Positions 56,421 to 64,000 of a DNA stretch of 64,000 nt are shown one piece after another (positions within the stretch are counted from its first letter, which is position 1; each line of letters starts with the position of its first letter). This DNA comes from Microterricola gilva (GTDB taxonomy: Bacteria > Actinomycetota > Actinomycetes > Actinomycetales > Microbacteriaceae). Under the pieces are notes generated by a model. The model had not been told where the DNA came from. It searched no databases and was given only the letters and a program-made list of their open reading frames with translations. Made by a program: the position numbers and the translations under genes. The DNA lies in the NCBI RefSeq assembly GCF_004217495.1, contig NZ_SHLC01000001.1, positions 2,480,001 to 2,544,000 on the forward strand. Reading direction: 5' to 3'.

Positions 56421-57233
56421 ATGGGCAACAACACACGAGCCGGCCGCGCGCGGGCACGAACACGACTGACCCGCACGGCGTGGCTCCTCGTTCCGCTCCT
56501 CGCGGTGCTGGCCTACACGGCGATGACCGCCCTCACGGGCCCGGCGAACGTGGCACCGGGCGTCGAGGCCGGCAGCGCCGAAGTAGAGGTGCCGAGCACA
56601 GCAGTGCCGGTGCCGATGCCTACGCTGGAGCCGCCGGCATCCGAGGGCACGGGCACCACCGCCGCTGAGCTGCTCGCCACTCTTCCGGTGAAGGGCCGCG
56701 CGCCGAAGACCGGCTACGACCGCACCGAGAGCTTCGGCAGCGCCTGGCGCGACGTCGACCAGAACGGTTGTGACACCCGCAACGACATCCTCGCCCGCGA
56801 CCTCACGAGCATCGATCGGCCGAGCGGATGCCGCGTGTTCAGCGGCCTGCTCGCCGACCCGTACACGGGCACGAGCATCGACTTCGTGCGCGGCCAGGGC
56901 ACGTCGCAGGCCGTGCAGATCGACCACGTCGTCGCCCTCATGAACGCGTGGGAGACCGGGGCGCAGCAGCTCACGGCCGAGCAGCGACTGGCCTTCGCCA
57001 ACGACCCGCTCAATCTGCTCGCCGTCGACGGGCCGAGCAACTCCCGCAAGGGCGCGAGCGACGCCGCCACCTGGCTGCCGCCGGCGAAGGGCTTCCGCTG
57101 CGAGTACGTCGCTCGCCAGGTCGCGGTGAAGTCGGAGTACGGGCTCTGGGTGACGGCGCCGGAGCGCGACGCGATCGCGCGCGTGCTCGACGGCTGCCCT
57201 GGGCAGCTCGCCCCCTCCGCATCCGCACGATGA
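56421..57233 (+). CDS. Membrane-anchored HNH (DUF1524) nuclease-like protein
   Basis: A 270-residue protein from the ATG at 56421 (a TTG at 56391 would give 280). One membrane segment near the start (AWLLVPLLAVLAYTAMTALT) is followed by a Pro/Glu-rich linker. The DUF1524 HNH domain (about 120-255) has GYDRTESFGSAWRDVDQNGC, the HNH His in QIDHVVALMNAWETGAQQL, and FANDPLNLLAVDGPSNSRKG then DAATWLPP. Such proteins are widespread secreted or surface nucleases of actinobacteria. It is divergent from the Phd-HepT gene and shares its AT-rich operator region. Confidence 0.87.
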   Translation: MGNNTRAGRARARTRLTRTAWLLVPLLAVLAYTAMTALTGPANVAPGVEAGSAEVEVPSTAVPVPMPTLEPPASEGTGTTAAELLATLPVKGRAPKTGYDRTESFGSAWRDVDQNGCDTRNDILARDLTSIDRPSGCRVFSGLLADPYTGTSIDFVRGQGTSQAVQIDHVVALMNAWETGAQQLTAEQRLAFANDPLNLLAVDGPSNSRKGASDAATWLPPAKGFRCEYVARQVAVKSEYGLWVTAPERDAIARVLDGCPGQLAPSASAR

Positions 57234-57503
57234 CGGCACTTACTCGAAACTTGCGGTGGGCACCGCTTCGGTCAAGTATCAAGATGCAAGGATCATCCCT
57301 GATCAGCTGAGTGCGAACCGGTCATTTCGCGGCACGATCACGCATCGGCGTCGGATCTCGCGTCTTGGAGCGATACCTAACCGACAAGGTCGCACGATGA
57401 GCTCGCCGCTCCGCGAACCAACTTCATGGCGACTGTCGCATCGCACCGGCACAGGGCAATTCATGCCGCGATCAGGTTCCTTCGGTACGTGCAAGTTGCA
57501 GCA
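57234..57503. other. Intergenic region, no feature seen
   Basis: Neither strand has a convincing gene, repeat or RNA. Base composition falls from GC-rich backbone to the AT-richer kinase gene. Confidence 0.4.
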
Positions 57504-58673
57504 CTAGCGATCGCGAGAATGCGACGTGCCGGTCTTCCTCACCCGAAAGCTAAAGGTTGTCTCGAAGTAGCCGGGGAACCCCGAAGCGGCCGTGCTCCGC
57601 TGAGACACGCGTGCGTCAAGGTCCAGGGCATCAGACAGCTCCTTTACCACCCCCAAGCCAACGCCTTGACCGGTTGGTTCAAGTTCGCGTGCGGCAACCC
57701 CGCGAATGCGCGGGAGAAAGATCCTGCCCGTCTCATCCGCGCTAATCCGAGGACCCAAAGAATTGAAAGCAATGCGCACCTCATCCTCTCCCTCGTCAAT
57801 ACTGATCGTCCCGCTAGAACTGGCAGGTGCGTACTTCACCATGTTGTCCAAGAAACCCTGGACGATCGCGATGATCGCATCGGGATTGTAGTAACAGACG
57901 GCGAAGCAGCGGCCGTTCAAGTTGAGCTTGAGGTTCTTCTGCTTGGCCTGCCAGGCGTAAATTCGAACGTACTTCAACAGGAGTGGATGGATTTCGAAAC
58001 GACGCAGATCACCAAAGGCGCGGTTCACTTCGTTCAAGAATGCTAGCGAGTCAACCTTAGACGCCATCAACGTGGTTGCGAAGAAGATCGCGCCCTCGGT
58101 GGGCTCCTGCTCTGCCGCTTCCTCTGGCGGAAGATTCGGATGCTTCTGGAGCAGAAGCACCTCCGCGTGGCCGCGTATGACTTTCACAAGCTGAAGGAAG
58201 TCGTGGCTCTGACTGAGATTGTCTTCAAGGTCTTTGCGGAGCACGTTGCCGACGGCAGCCAATAGTGCTGGGTCCGTCTTCAAGCTCTCAAGTACAAGTT
58301 CTCGCTGCACGTGCATGTCGTCTACGAGACCCGGGGCTGCCTTGCGGACTGCCTCTACAGCGCGGTGGACTGCCTCCACGCGCACATGTCGCTCCCGCTC
58401 GTTCTGAAAGCGCTGCCGCGCACGGGGGGATGGATTAAGCAGATTTGCGCCGACGAGCCCCACGACCCGCCTCGTGTCATCGATCGGTGCGTATAGCAGG
58501 CCGTAGCGACAAACTGCGGACTGGCCAGGGACCGTCTGCTCGTCTTTGACACACTCACGAGAACTACATCTCTCACAATCTGGGTGCGTTGGCACAGTCG
58601 ATCCAGCGGTAATTTCACCGAGTCGGAGCGTGGGGTACGGGAAGACGCTCCAGAGCCCCGAATCACTTTGCAA
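57504..58673 (-). CDS. Atypical histidine kinase with N-terminal Cys cluster
   Basis: A 389-residue soluble protein. A Cys cluster C33-x2-C36-x4-C41-x13-C55 suggests a metal or redox site. The middle is helical, with a likely phosphoacceptor His157 in LSQSHDFLQLVKVIRGHAEVL, similar to the H-box of HisKA kinases. The C-terminal GHKL ATPase has an N-box Asn277 (FLDNMVKYAP) and a G-box GQGVGLG (336-342). There is no membrane segment. It overlaps the receiver-domain gene by 11 bases. Codon use is clearly less GC-rich than in flanking genes, which suggests transfer. The signal sensed is unknown. Confidence 0.75.
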   Translation of the reverse strand: MQSDSGLWSVFPYPTLRLGEITAGSTVPTHPDCERCSSRECVKDEQTVPGQSAVCRYGLLYAPIDDTRRVVGLVGANLLNPSPRARQRFQNERERHVRVEAVHRAVEAVRKAAPGLVDDMHVQRELVLESLKTDPALLAAVGNVLRKDLEDNLSQSHDFLQLVKVIRGHAEVLLLQKHPNLPPEEAAEQEPTEGAIFFATTLMASKVDSLAFLNEVNRAFGDLRRFEIHPLLLKYVRIYAWQAKQKNLKLNLNGRCFAVCYYNPDAIIAIVQGFLDNMVKYAPASSSGTISIDEGEDEVRIAFNSLGPRISADETGRIFLPRIRGVAARELEPTGQGVGLGVVKELSDALDLDARVSQRSTAASGFPGYFETTFSFRVRKTGTSHSRDR

Positions 58674-59298
58674 ATTCGCTCAGCACCTTGAACCCTGCAG
58701 TGACTATCGACACGATAATCTTCACTTTCTGCTCATCATTGAGCGTTGATTCCAGATAGCGCGCGAGCGGCGAGATATTTCCTGTGCGCAAGGCCTTCAA
58801 GGCTTTTGGAATGAGTCTCGGAACTGACGCGGCATCACCGCCGAGTTCACGGTTGATAGTCGATATGAAATACCCAGGTGTCGCGCCGGACACCAGAAAC
58901 TTATCGATCTCGACGCGGAAGTTAACATACGACTCACCCTTGTCGAAAATCGCATCCGCCTTCGTGAGAATCGGCGTTGAAGAAATGAGCTGTCGCTTTG
59001 CCGAATAGACGATGACTCGCTGCGATGGATTCGTGCGCTTGATATAGTCCAGAATTCCAATGCCCTGACCCTTGGGGTCCTCCTTTAGACCTACTCCATG
59101 GATGTCCAACAGGATCAGAGAGTAGTACCCGTCGGTCAGACGGGAAAGGCTCTGAACGTCCGGCCATCGTTCAATGTGGTAGCCCTCCGAGGCTAGAGCA
59201 GCTTGATATGGCCATTCTTGGTCGTCGATCACAAGGATCTGGGCATTCTTGCGGACCGTCTCAATATCAAGGCTTGCAGACTTAGGTGTGCCGAACAT
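58663..59298 (-). CDS. Receiver-domain protein with unknown helical C-terminus
   Basis: A 211-residue protein. A CheY-like receiver covers about 18-125: ILVIDDQEWP (Asp25, Asp26), phosphoacceptor Asp65 in LILLDIHGVG, Ser99 in VIVYSAK and Lys120 in IFDKGESY. The remaining 85 residues (GYFISTINRELGGDAASVPR, IPKALKALRTGNISPLARYL, VKIIVSIVTAGFKVLSEFAK) are helical and match no output domain I know; no DNA-binding helix-turn-helix is visible. It is first in a two-gene operon with the Cys-rich kinase. Its base composition is among the most AT-rich in the window. Confidence 0.8.
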   Translation of the reverse strand: MFGTPKSASLDIETVRKNAQILVIDDQEWPYQAALASEGYHIERWPDVQSLSRLTDGYYSLILLDIHGVGLKEDPKGQGIGILDYIKRTNPSQRVIVYSAKRQLISSTPILTKADAIFDKGESYVNFRVEIDKFLVSGATPGYFISTINRELGGDAASVPRLIPKALKALRTGNISPLARYLESTLNDEQKVKIIVSIVTAGFKVLSEFAK

Positions 59299-59800
59299 GC
59301 CCTCACTCTAGGGGGCATCAGACGCAAAAGACCAAGCCTCGACGCGTTTCACCTGCCGGATCGACTGCTGAGCGCTTACCACGCCGTAGCCATTCTGAGC
59401 GGATGCCGACCGGGAGTTGCCCCACGCAAGCCCCATGCGACTTTCAGGACTCGCACCAACGCGCCGACCCGTATTCGCTGCCGTTACAGCTGCGCTGAAA
59501 CGATTGCCGGCCATCCCGCCCGCAGGAAACGGCCGGGAAGCCGTGATCAGGCGAGCTGTGCCGTGATCCAGCTCGCCACCGCGAACTGGCGTGGCCAGAT
59601 ACCCCTAGCCAAGGAAACATCCGAATCGAACCACTAGCGGTGAAGCTCGGCTGGATCCCACACAAGTTATGACGTGCCTCACGTCTCACACGCACGTCTC
59701 GCACGCACTCGCACTCGCACTCGCACTCGCACTCGCAAACGACTGTGCGATCCGCCACAGGTGGGGCGGCCACATGTGTCAGATCAGCGCGGCAACGAGA
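59299..59800. other. Intergenic region with hexanucleotide microsatellite
   Basis: No gene is supported. GCACTC is repeated five times in a row at 59705-59734. The rest shows no repeat or RNA structure. Confidence 0.5.
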
Positions 59801-59828
59801 ACGGCCGTCCACCGAGGTGGACGGCCGT
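59801..59828 (-). terminator. Strong hairpin terminator of the SDR gene
   Basis: ACGGCCGTCCACC and GGTGGACGGCCGT form a perfect 13-bp stem around GA (11-12 bp with a realistic loop), 15 bases past the SDR stop on the minus strand. Confidence 0.75.
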
Positions 59829-59842
59829 TGCTGGCGACAGCG

Positions 59843-60598
59843 CTACTTGGCGGTGTAGCCGCCGTCGACGAGGTGGTAGCTGCCGGTGACGAAGCTGGCG
59901 GCATCGCTGGCGAGGAACGCGACGAGGGCCGCGACCTCCTCAGGCTGGCCGAGGCGACCGATCGGGTGCAGGCTCTCGAGGTAGGCCTGCGCGTCGGCAT
60001 CCATGGTGGAGTCGATGAGCGGCGTCTTGATGAAGCCGGGTCCGACGGAGTTCACGCGCACACCCTGTGAGGCGTACTCGATGGCGGCGGTCTTTGTCAG
60101 CCCGACGACGCCGTGCTTGGCCGCGACGTAGGCCGGCGCGTTGGCGAAACCGACGCTGCCGAGGATGGAGGCGACGTTGACGACCGCGCCGCCGCCGTTC
60201 GCGGCGATCGCGGGCAGCTGTGCGCGCATGCCGTAGAACAGCGAGTTGAGGTTCACCTCGATGACCTTCGACCAGCCGTCGAGCGGGTACTCCCCCACCG
60301 ACGAGGCGGGCCCGCCGATGCCGGCGTTGTTCACGGCGATGCGCAGTGGGGCCAGGGCGTTCGCCGCCGCGATCGACGACTCGTTCCAGGCCTGGTCGGT
60401 CACGTCGCCGACGGACGCCTCTGCGGTGCCGCCGGCCGCGCGGATCTCCTCGACCACGGCCGCGGCGGCATCCGCGTTGAGGTCGTTGACCAGCACCGCT
60501 GCGCCACTTGCCGCCAGCTCGATCGCCACCGCGCGCCCGATGCCGCTGCCGGCTCCGGTCACGATCGCCGATCGTCCAGCTACGTCGTAAACAGCCAT
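59843..60598 (-). CDS. Short-chain dehydrogenase/reductase (SDR)
   Basis: A 251-residue classical SDR. The cofactor motif TGAGSGIGRAVAIELA is near residues 14-29, with NNAGIG, catalytic Ser in NVASILGSVGF, and YVAAKHG as YxxxK. The ending FLASDAASFVTGSYHLVDGG is typical of FabG-like enzymes. It oxidises or reduces an alcohol or ketone with NAD(P). ATG at 60598 follows GGAGAG by four bases; the longer upstream frame is not conserved. The gene stands alone. Confidence 0.92.
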   Translation of the reverse strand: MAVYDVAGRSAIVTGAGSGIGRAVAIELAASGAAVLVNDLNADAAAAVVEEIRAAGGTAEASVGDVTDQAWNESSIAAANALAPLRIAVNNAGIGGPASSVGEYPLDGWSKVIEVNLNSLFYGMRAQLPAIAANGGGAVVNVASILGSVGFANAPAYVAAKHGVVGLTKTAAIEYASQGVRVNSVGPGFIKTPLIDSTMDADAQAYLESLHPIGRLGQPEEVAALVAFLASDAASFVTGSYHLVDGGYTAK

Positions 60599-60777
60599 CA
60601 CACTCTCCATCTCAAAACAAATGTTGCGTTCGGAGCACCGGGGCGAAGGCGTTGCCGCGTTCGATTCCGGCCTCACTTCGACGCTATGCCCGCAGTTTGT
60701 GCGCCCCCTGAGTGCCAGTTGTGCGCGGGCTCGGCGCGTGCCGGATGCCGCGGTAGACGAGCTGAGAGAATGGCGAT

Positions 60778-61560
60778 GTGAGCACCGACACCGAGAAGCC
60801 CCGCCCGACCCGCCCGCGCGGCAGGCACCGCGTCCGCACCGCCGTCCTGTGGGTGCTCAGCATCCTGGCACTGCTCGTGCTCGGCGTGCTGTTCTGGGCG
60901 CACTCGGTGATGATGGGCGAGCGGCCGGCCGCGCTCGAGGTGTGGGAGAACCCCGACATCGTCGTGACGTCCACCGACCACTCGGTCGTGCTCGCGCCGG
61001 CCGAGAACGCCTCCGCCACGGGCCTCGTGTTCATCCCGGGCGCCAAGGTCGACCCGTACGCGTACATGTACAAGCTCTCCGGCATCGTCGAGGAGACCGG
61101 CGCGACGGTCGTCATCACCAAGCCGACGCTGAACCTGGCCTTCTTCGACACCCGGCCGCTCGACACCTTCACCGCCGACGCACCCGCCGTGGACGAGTGG
61201 TACGTCGGCGGGCACTCCCTCGGCGGCGTGCGCGCCTGCCAGCTGGTCGACGCGCCGGATGCCGCCGACGACGGCGTGGTGGGTCTCGTGCTGTTCGGCA
61301 GCTACTGCGCCAACGACATCAGCGACTCCGGGCTGCAGGTGCTCAGCATCAGCGGCAGCGAGGACGGCCTGAGCACGCCGGAGAAGATCGACGGGGCCGC
61401 GCACCTGCTGCCGGAGGACGCGGTCTTCGTCCAGATCGACGGCGCGAACCACGCCGGCTTCGGGGACTACGGCGTGCAGCCGGGCGATGGCACAGCCACG
61501 ATCGACAGCCCGCAAATCCAGGCGGCGATCACCGAGGCGCTGGTGGCGTTCGGGCTGTAG
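60778..61560 (+). CDS. Membrane-anchored alpha/beta hydrolase
   Basis: A 260-residue protein. One N-terminal membrane segment (TAVLWVLSILALLVLGVLFW) anchors an extracytoplasmic hydrolase. LVFIPGAKVDPYAYMYKLSG, the nucleophile elbow in GGHSLGGVRACQL, SGSEDGLSTPEKID (acid) and DGANHAGFGDYG (His) complete the triad. This is the alpha/beta hydrolase fold-5 type. The GTG start is six bases after GAGAAT, so the mRNA may be leaderless. Substrate unknown. Confidence 0.87.
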   Translation: MSTDTEKPRPTRPRGRHRVRTAVLWVLSILALLVLGVLFWAHSVMMGERPAALEVWENPDIVVTSTDHSVVLAPAENASATGLVFIPGAKVDPYAYMYKLSGIVEETGATVVITKPTLNLAFFDTRPLDTFTADAPAVDEWYVGGHSLGGVRACQLVDAPDAADDGVVGLVLFGSYCANDISDSGLQVLSISGSEDGLSTPEKIDGAAHLLPEDAVFVQIDGANHAGFGDYGVQPGDGTATIDSPQIQAAITEALVAFGL

Positions 61561-61582
61561 CCGGCGGGCGTGCGCCGCACGC

Positions 61583-61879
61583 TCAGAACTCGACGAGCTC
61601 CAAGGAGACCGACACCGGAGCGTCCTCCTCGAGCCCTTCGGCGACGCGCACGGCCTTCTTGATCGGCAGCCAGTGGCCACCGGTGCGGGAGTCCGGGAAC
61701 ACCGAGGTGCTCCAGGTTGAGCCGCCGACGGTGACGCGCACCTTGATAGCGCCGAAGCCGCGCGGCATCCGGGGCACCTCGCGGATGTCCTCGCTGACCT
61801 CCTCCGGCAGCGTCACGAAGTACCAGGAGGCGCCCTGCGAGTCCCACTTCCAGAGCGGGGAGGTGAAGTCGAAGCGCAT
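61583..61879 (-). CDS. DUF1905 family protein
   Basis: A 98-residue beta-barrel-like protein. FTSPLWKWDSQGASWYFVTL and RGFGAIKVRVTVGGSTWSTS followed by VFPDSR match DUF1905, and the region KKAVRVAEGLEEDAPVSVSL completes it. DUF1905 is of unknown function. It is convergent with the hydrolase gene, 22 bases away. Confidence 0.88.
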   Translation of the reverse strand: MRFDFTSPLWKWDSQGASWYFVTLPEEVSEDIREVPRMPRGFGAIKVRVTVGGSTWSTSVFPDSRTGGHWLPIKKAVRVAEGLEEDAPVSVSLELVEF

Positions 61880-62280
61880 GAGGGGATGCTACCCCGGGGC
61901 GGATGTGTTCGGCGGGGCACTCGGCTTCGCGTGCGGCGCTGCTCCTTCGTCGCGGCTCCGCTCGCTCGAGCCAGCGTGAGTGTGAGCGGCAGCCCCCAAC
62001 GCCGGCTGAGCGAGGAACGAGCGAGGCCCTGACACGGCCGAACAGCGTGTGCGGCGGGGCACTCGGCTTCGCGTGCGGCGCTGCTCCTTCGTCGCGGCGC
62101 CGCTCGCTCGAGCCAGCGTGAGTTCGTGCGGCGAGCCACCCCTCACGCCGGCTGAGCGAGGAACGAGCGAAGCCCCGACACGGCCGAACAGCGTGTGCGG
62201 CGGGGCACTCGGCTTCGCGTGCGTCGCTGCTCCTTCGTCGCGCCGCCGCTCGCTCGAGCCAGCGTGGGTTTGGGCGCGGG
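61880..62280. repeat. Tandem REP family B array (2.5 units) upstream of DUF1905
   Basis: GGCGGGGCACTCGGCTTCGC begins at 61911, 62053 and 62199, so units are 142 and 146 bases and the third is half-length. Each unit pairs CTCGCTCGAGCCAGCGTGAG with ACGCCGGCTGAGCGAGGAAC in opposite orientation. The array fills the gap between DUF1905 and the 3' end of sufU. No gene lies inside. Confidence 0.88.
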
Positions 62281-62730
62281 TCAGTGGGCGGCGCGGACCT
62301 CGAGCAGGCAGGCCTCGGCGGCGACCCACGCGAGCATCGCGCACTTGATCCGCATCACGAACTTCGAGACGCCGTGGAAGGCGACCGCATCGCCGAGCAC
62401 CTCGTCGTCCGGCTCACCGGCGCCACGCGAGCGCAGCATCTCGCGGAACTCCTCGATCAGCTTCTGCAGTTCGTCGATACTCATGCCGGGAGCCAGCTCG
62501 GAGAGCACGGAGGCGGAAGCCATCGAGATGCTGCATCCGCTGCCCGTCCAGCCGAACGACGCCACCCGGTCGGTGCCCGGCTCCATGGCGAGCTGCACGG
62601 TGATCTCGTCGCCGCAGCTGGGGTTTCGCTCGAAGTGCTCGGCATCGTGGTGGTCGAGCACCCCGTCGCCCGCGCGCTTCTTGGAGTGGTCGAGAATCAG
62701 CTGCTGGTACAGCCCGTCGAGGCTGCTCAT
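62281..62730 (-). CDS. sufU: SufU-type iron-sulfur assembly scaffold/zinc sulfur-transfer protein
   Basis: A 149-residue protein that accepts sulfur from SufS. The zinc/catalytic residues are Cys39 and Asp41 (NPSCGDEI), Cys66 (GSGCSIS) and Cys130 (RIKCAML). The insertion MLRSRGAGEPDDEVLGD before FHGVSKFVMR is typical of SufU rather than IscU. It overlaps sufS by ATGA, so they are translationally coupled. It completes the SUF pathway with genes that lie beyond the window. Confidence 0.95.
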   Translation of the reverse strand: MSSLDGLYQQLILDHSKKRAGDGVLDHHDAEHFERNPSCGDEITVQLAMEPGTDRVASFGWTGSGCSISMASASVLSELAPGMSIDELQKLIEEFREMLRSRGAGEPDDEVLGDAVAFHGVSKFVMRIKCAMLAWVAAEACLLEVRAAH

Positions 62731-64000
62731 GCGCCGGCCTCCGCGCCAACAGAATCCGTGACACCGAAGTAGCCGCGCACGCCGGCGACGGCGGCGAGGA
62801 AACGGTCGACCTCCTCGGTGGTCGTGTACAGGTAGGCGCTGGCGCGCGTCGTCGCGGTCAGGCCGAGGCGGCGGTGCAGCGGCTGTGCGCAGTGGTGGCC
62901 GACCCGCACGGCGATGCCCTGCGCGTCCAGGAACTGACCGACATCGTGGGCGTGGACCCCGTCGACGTCGAAGCTCACGAGCCCGGCGCGCGGGACGCCC
63001 GCTGCGGGGCCGACGATGCGGATGCCGTCGATCTCGGCGAGCCCCGCCAGCATCCGCTGGGCGAGTTCGTCCTCGCGGGCATCGATGCGCTCGAGCCCGA
63101 CGCGCTCCAGGTAACGCACGGCCTCGGCCAGTGCGACGGCCTGCGACACCGGCTGTGTGCCGGCCTCGAACCGCTGCGGGGCGGGCAGGAAGGTGGACGA
63201 CTCCATCGTGACGGTGCTGATCATCGACCCGCCTGTACGGAACGGCGGCAGCGCGTTCAGCAGCTCGGCGCGGCCCCAGAGCACGCCGATGCCGGTCGGG
63301 CCGAGCATCTTGTGGCCGCTGAAGGCGAGGAAGTCGACGCCGAGCTCGGCCACGTCGAGGCGGCGGTGCGGGGCCGACTGGCAGGCGTCCAGCACGACGA
63401 GCGCGCCGTGCTCGTGGGCCAGGGCGGCGATCTCGGCGATGGGCGCGATGAATCCGGTGACGTTGGAGACGTGGCCGATGGCGACGATGCGGGTGCGCTC
63501 GGTGAGGAGGGCCGCGGCATCCGCCAGCGTGTAGATGCCGTCGTCGTCGACGGGGATGAAGCGCAGCGTTGCGCCGGTGCTGGCTGCGAGCTCCTGCCAG
63601 GGCACGAGGTTGGCGTGGTGCTCCGCCTCGGTCACGACGATCTCGTCGCCTGCCGCGAGCGCGAAGCGGCCGGCGGCTGCTCCCCCGCGACCGCGGGATG
63701 CGTTGCCGATGCCGTAGGCGACGAGGTTGAGCGCGTCGGTGGCGTTGGCTGTCCAGACGATCTCGTCCGGCTGCGCACCGATGAAGGCGGCGACGGTCGC
63801 GCGGGCGTCTTCGTAGGCCTCAGTCGCGAGCCCGGCGAGGGTGTGCGCGCCGCGGTGCACGGCGGCGTTGCTGTGGATCAGGAAGTCGTGTTCGGCATCG
63901 AGAACGGATGCCGGCCGCTGCGCCGTCGCCCCGGAATCCAGGTACGCGAGCGGCTGCCCGTTCACCTCCTCGGCGAGTGCCGGGAAGTCGCGGCGCAGCT
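62727..64000 (-). CDS. sufS: Cysteine desulfurase SufS, 5' end outside window
   Basis: A PLP-dependent enzyme that takes sulfur from cysteine and hands it to SufU. The frame is open to base 64000 (LRRDFPALAEEVNGQPLAYL precedes DSGATAQRP), so the start lies outside. The PLP Lys is in FSGHKMLGPTGIGVL (near 63310). The active-site Cys is in RVGHHCAQPLHRR (near 62888), the group II (SufS) setting. AEHHANLVPWQEL is also characteristic. At least 420 residues are present, close to the family's usual length, so only a few N-terminal residues are missing. Confidence 0.95.
   Translation of the reverse strand, partial: LRRDFPALAEEVNGQPLAYLDSGATAQRPASVLDAEHDFLIHSNAAVHRGAHTLAGLATEAYEDARATVAAFIGAQPDEIVWTANATDALNLVAYGIGNASRGRGGAAAGRFALAAGDEIVVTEAEHHANLVPWQELAASTGATLRFIPVDDDGIYTLADAAALLTERTRIVAIGHVSNVTGFIAPIAEIAALAHEHGALVVLDACQSAPHRRLDVAELGVDFLAFSGHKMLGPTGIGVLWGRAELLNALPPFRTGGSMISTVTMESSTFLPAPQRFEAGTQPVSQAVALAEAVRYLERVGLERIDAREDELAQRMLAGLAEIDGIRIVGPAAGVPRAGLVSFDVDGVHAHDVGQFLDAQGIAVRVGHHCAQPLHRRLGLTATTRASAYLYTTTEEVDRFLAAVAGVRGYFGVTDSVGAEAGA

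Noticed and set aside
57234-57507. Small coding frames between the HNH and kinase genes
   Set aside because: No start signal, conserved composition or similarity; treated as intergenic.
59444-59812. A Cys-Glu repeat protein across the microsatellite
   Set aside because: The CECECE stretch is simply the translated hexamer repeat. No ribosome-binding site or similarity supports it.
61911-62275. CRISPR array
   Set aside because: Repeats are about 144 bases with internal inverted arms and no unique spacers of constant size. No cas genes are nearby.

Overview
This window is chromosomal DNA of a high-GC actinobacterium, most likely a Microbacteriaceae (Leifsonia/Salinibacterium/Microbacterium-like). 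The evidence is strong GC3 codon use, F420-dependent oxidoreductases, class II FBPase, a MarP-type protease, SufU/SufS, many apparently leaderless genes with a TANNNT box 5-7 nt before the start codon, and great abundance of the octamer GGATGCCG/CGGCATCC. No rRNA, tRNA or CRISPR array was found.

Layout. 1-25.6 kb is ordinary backbone: oligopeptidase B (5' end missing), a SWIM/SNF2 helicase, an APC permease, DUF1761, a divergent GlpX, an orphan DarT-like ADP-ribosyltransferase, small acetyltransferase and PH-like proteins, an LLM oxidoreductase, a solo HicB, a SulP transporter, a TetR-hydroxyacyl-CoA dehydrogenase operon with a clear operator, a CvpA/trypsin (MarP-like) protease, a PPOX protein, a fused MsrB-MsrA, DUF7715, a DHFR-like reductase and a large secreted M14 carboxypeptidase.

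26.2-41 kb is a less GC-rich, mostly minus-strand defence island. Its core is a tight operon reading HTH, PLD-like/SNF2 helicase, DUF4391, Type III-like Mod methyltransferase, AlbA_2/Schlafen-like ATP-binding protein and Type III Res, followed by the stump of an OLD-like AAA ATPase. Upstream of it lie a strong hairpin, a relic of a jetC (Wadjet SMC) gene, a GIY-YIG protein and a DUF262 (GmrSD-like) protein.

41-46.4 kb returns to housekeeping/accessory genes: NERD, hemerythrin, DUF429, GNAT, alpha/beta hydrolase divergent from a WYL regulator, and a membrane protein. 46.7-52.9 kb is a Wadjet-type operon jetA-jetB-jetC (minus strand) in which the nuclease gene jetD is absent. Instead the 3' end runs into a cluster of REP-like repeats, some of which form the C-terminal codons of jetC and jetB.

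53-59.3 kb holds a cold-shock/DUF1294 protein, a second NERD protein, a 51-residue basic protein, a fused Phd-HepT toxin-antitoxin-like gene under a perfect TGTACA-centred palindrome, a divergent membrane-anchored HNH nuclease, and an AT-richer two-gene receiver/Cys-rich histidine kinase module. 59.8-64 kb ends with an SDR, a membrane-anchored hydrolase, DUF1905, a tandem REP cluster, and sufU-sufS (sufS runs off the right edge).

The most unusual items are the Type III-like operon with extra genes, the JetD-less Wadjet operon together with a second jetC relic, REP-derived protein tails, the Phd-HepT fusion and the receiver/kinase pair.
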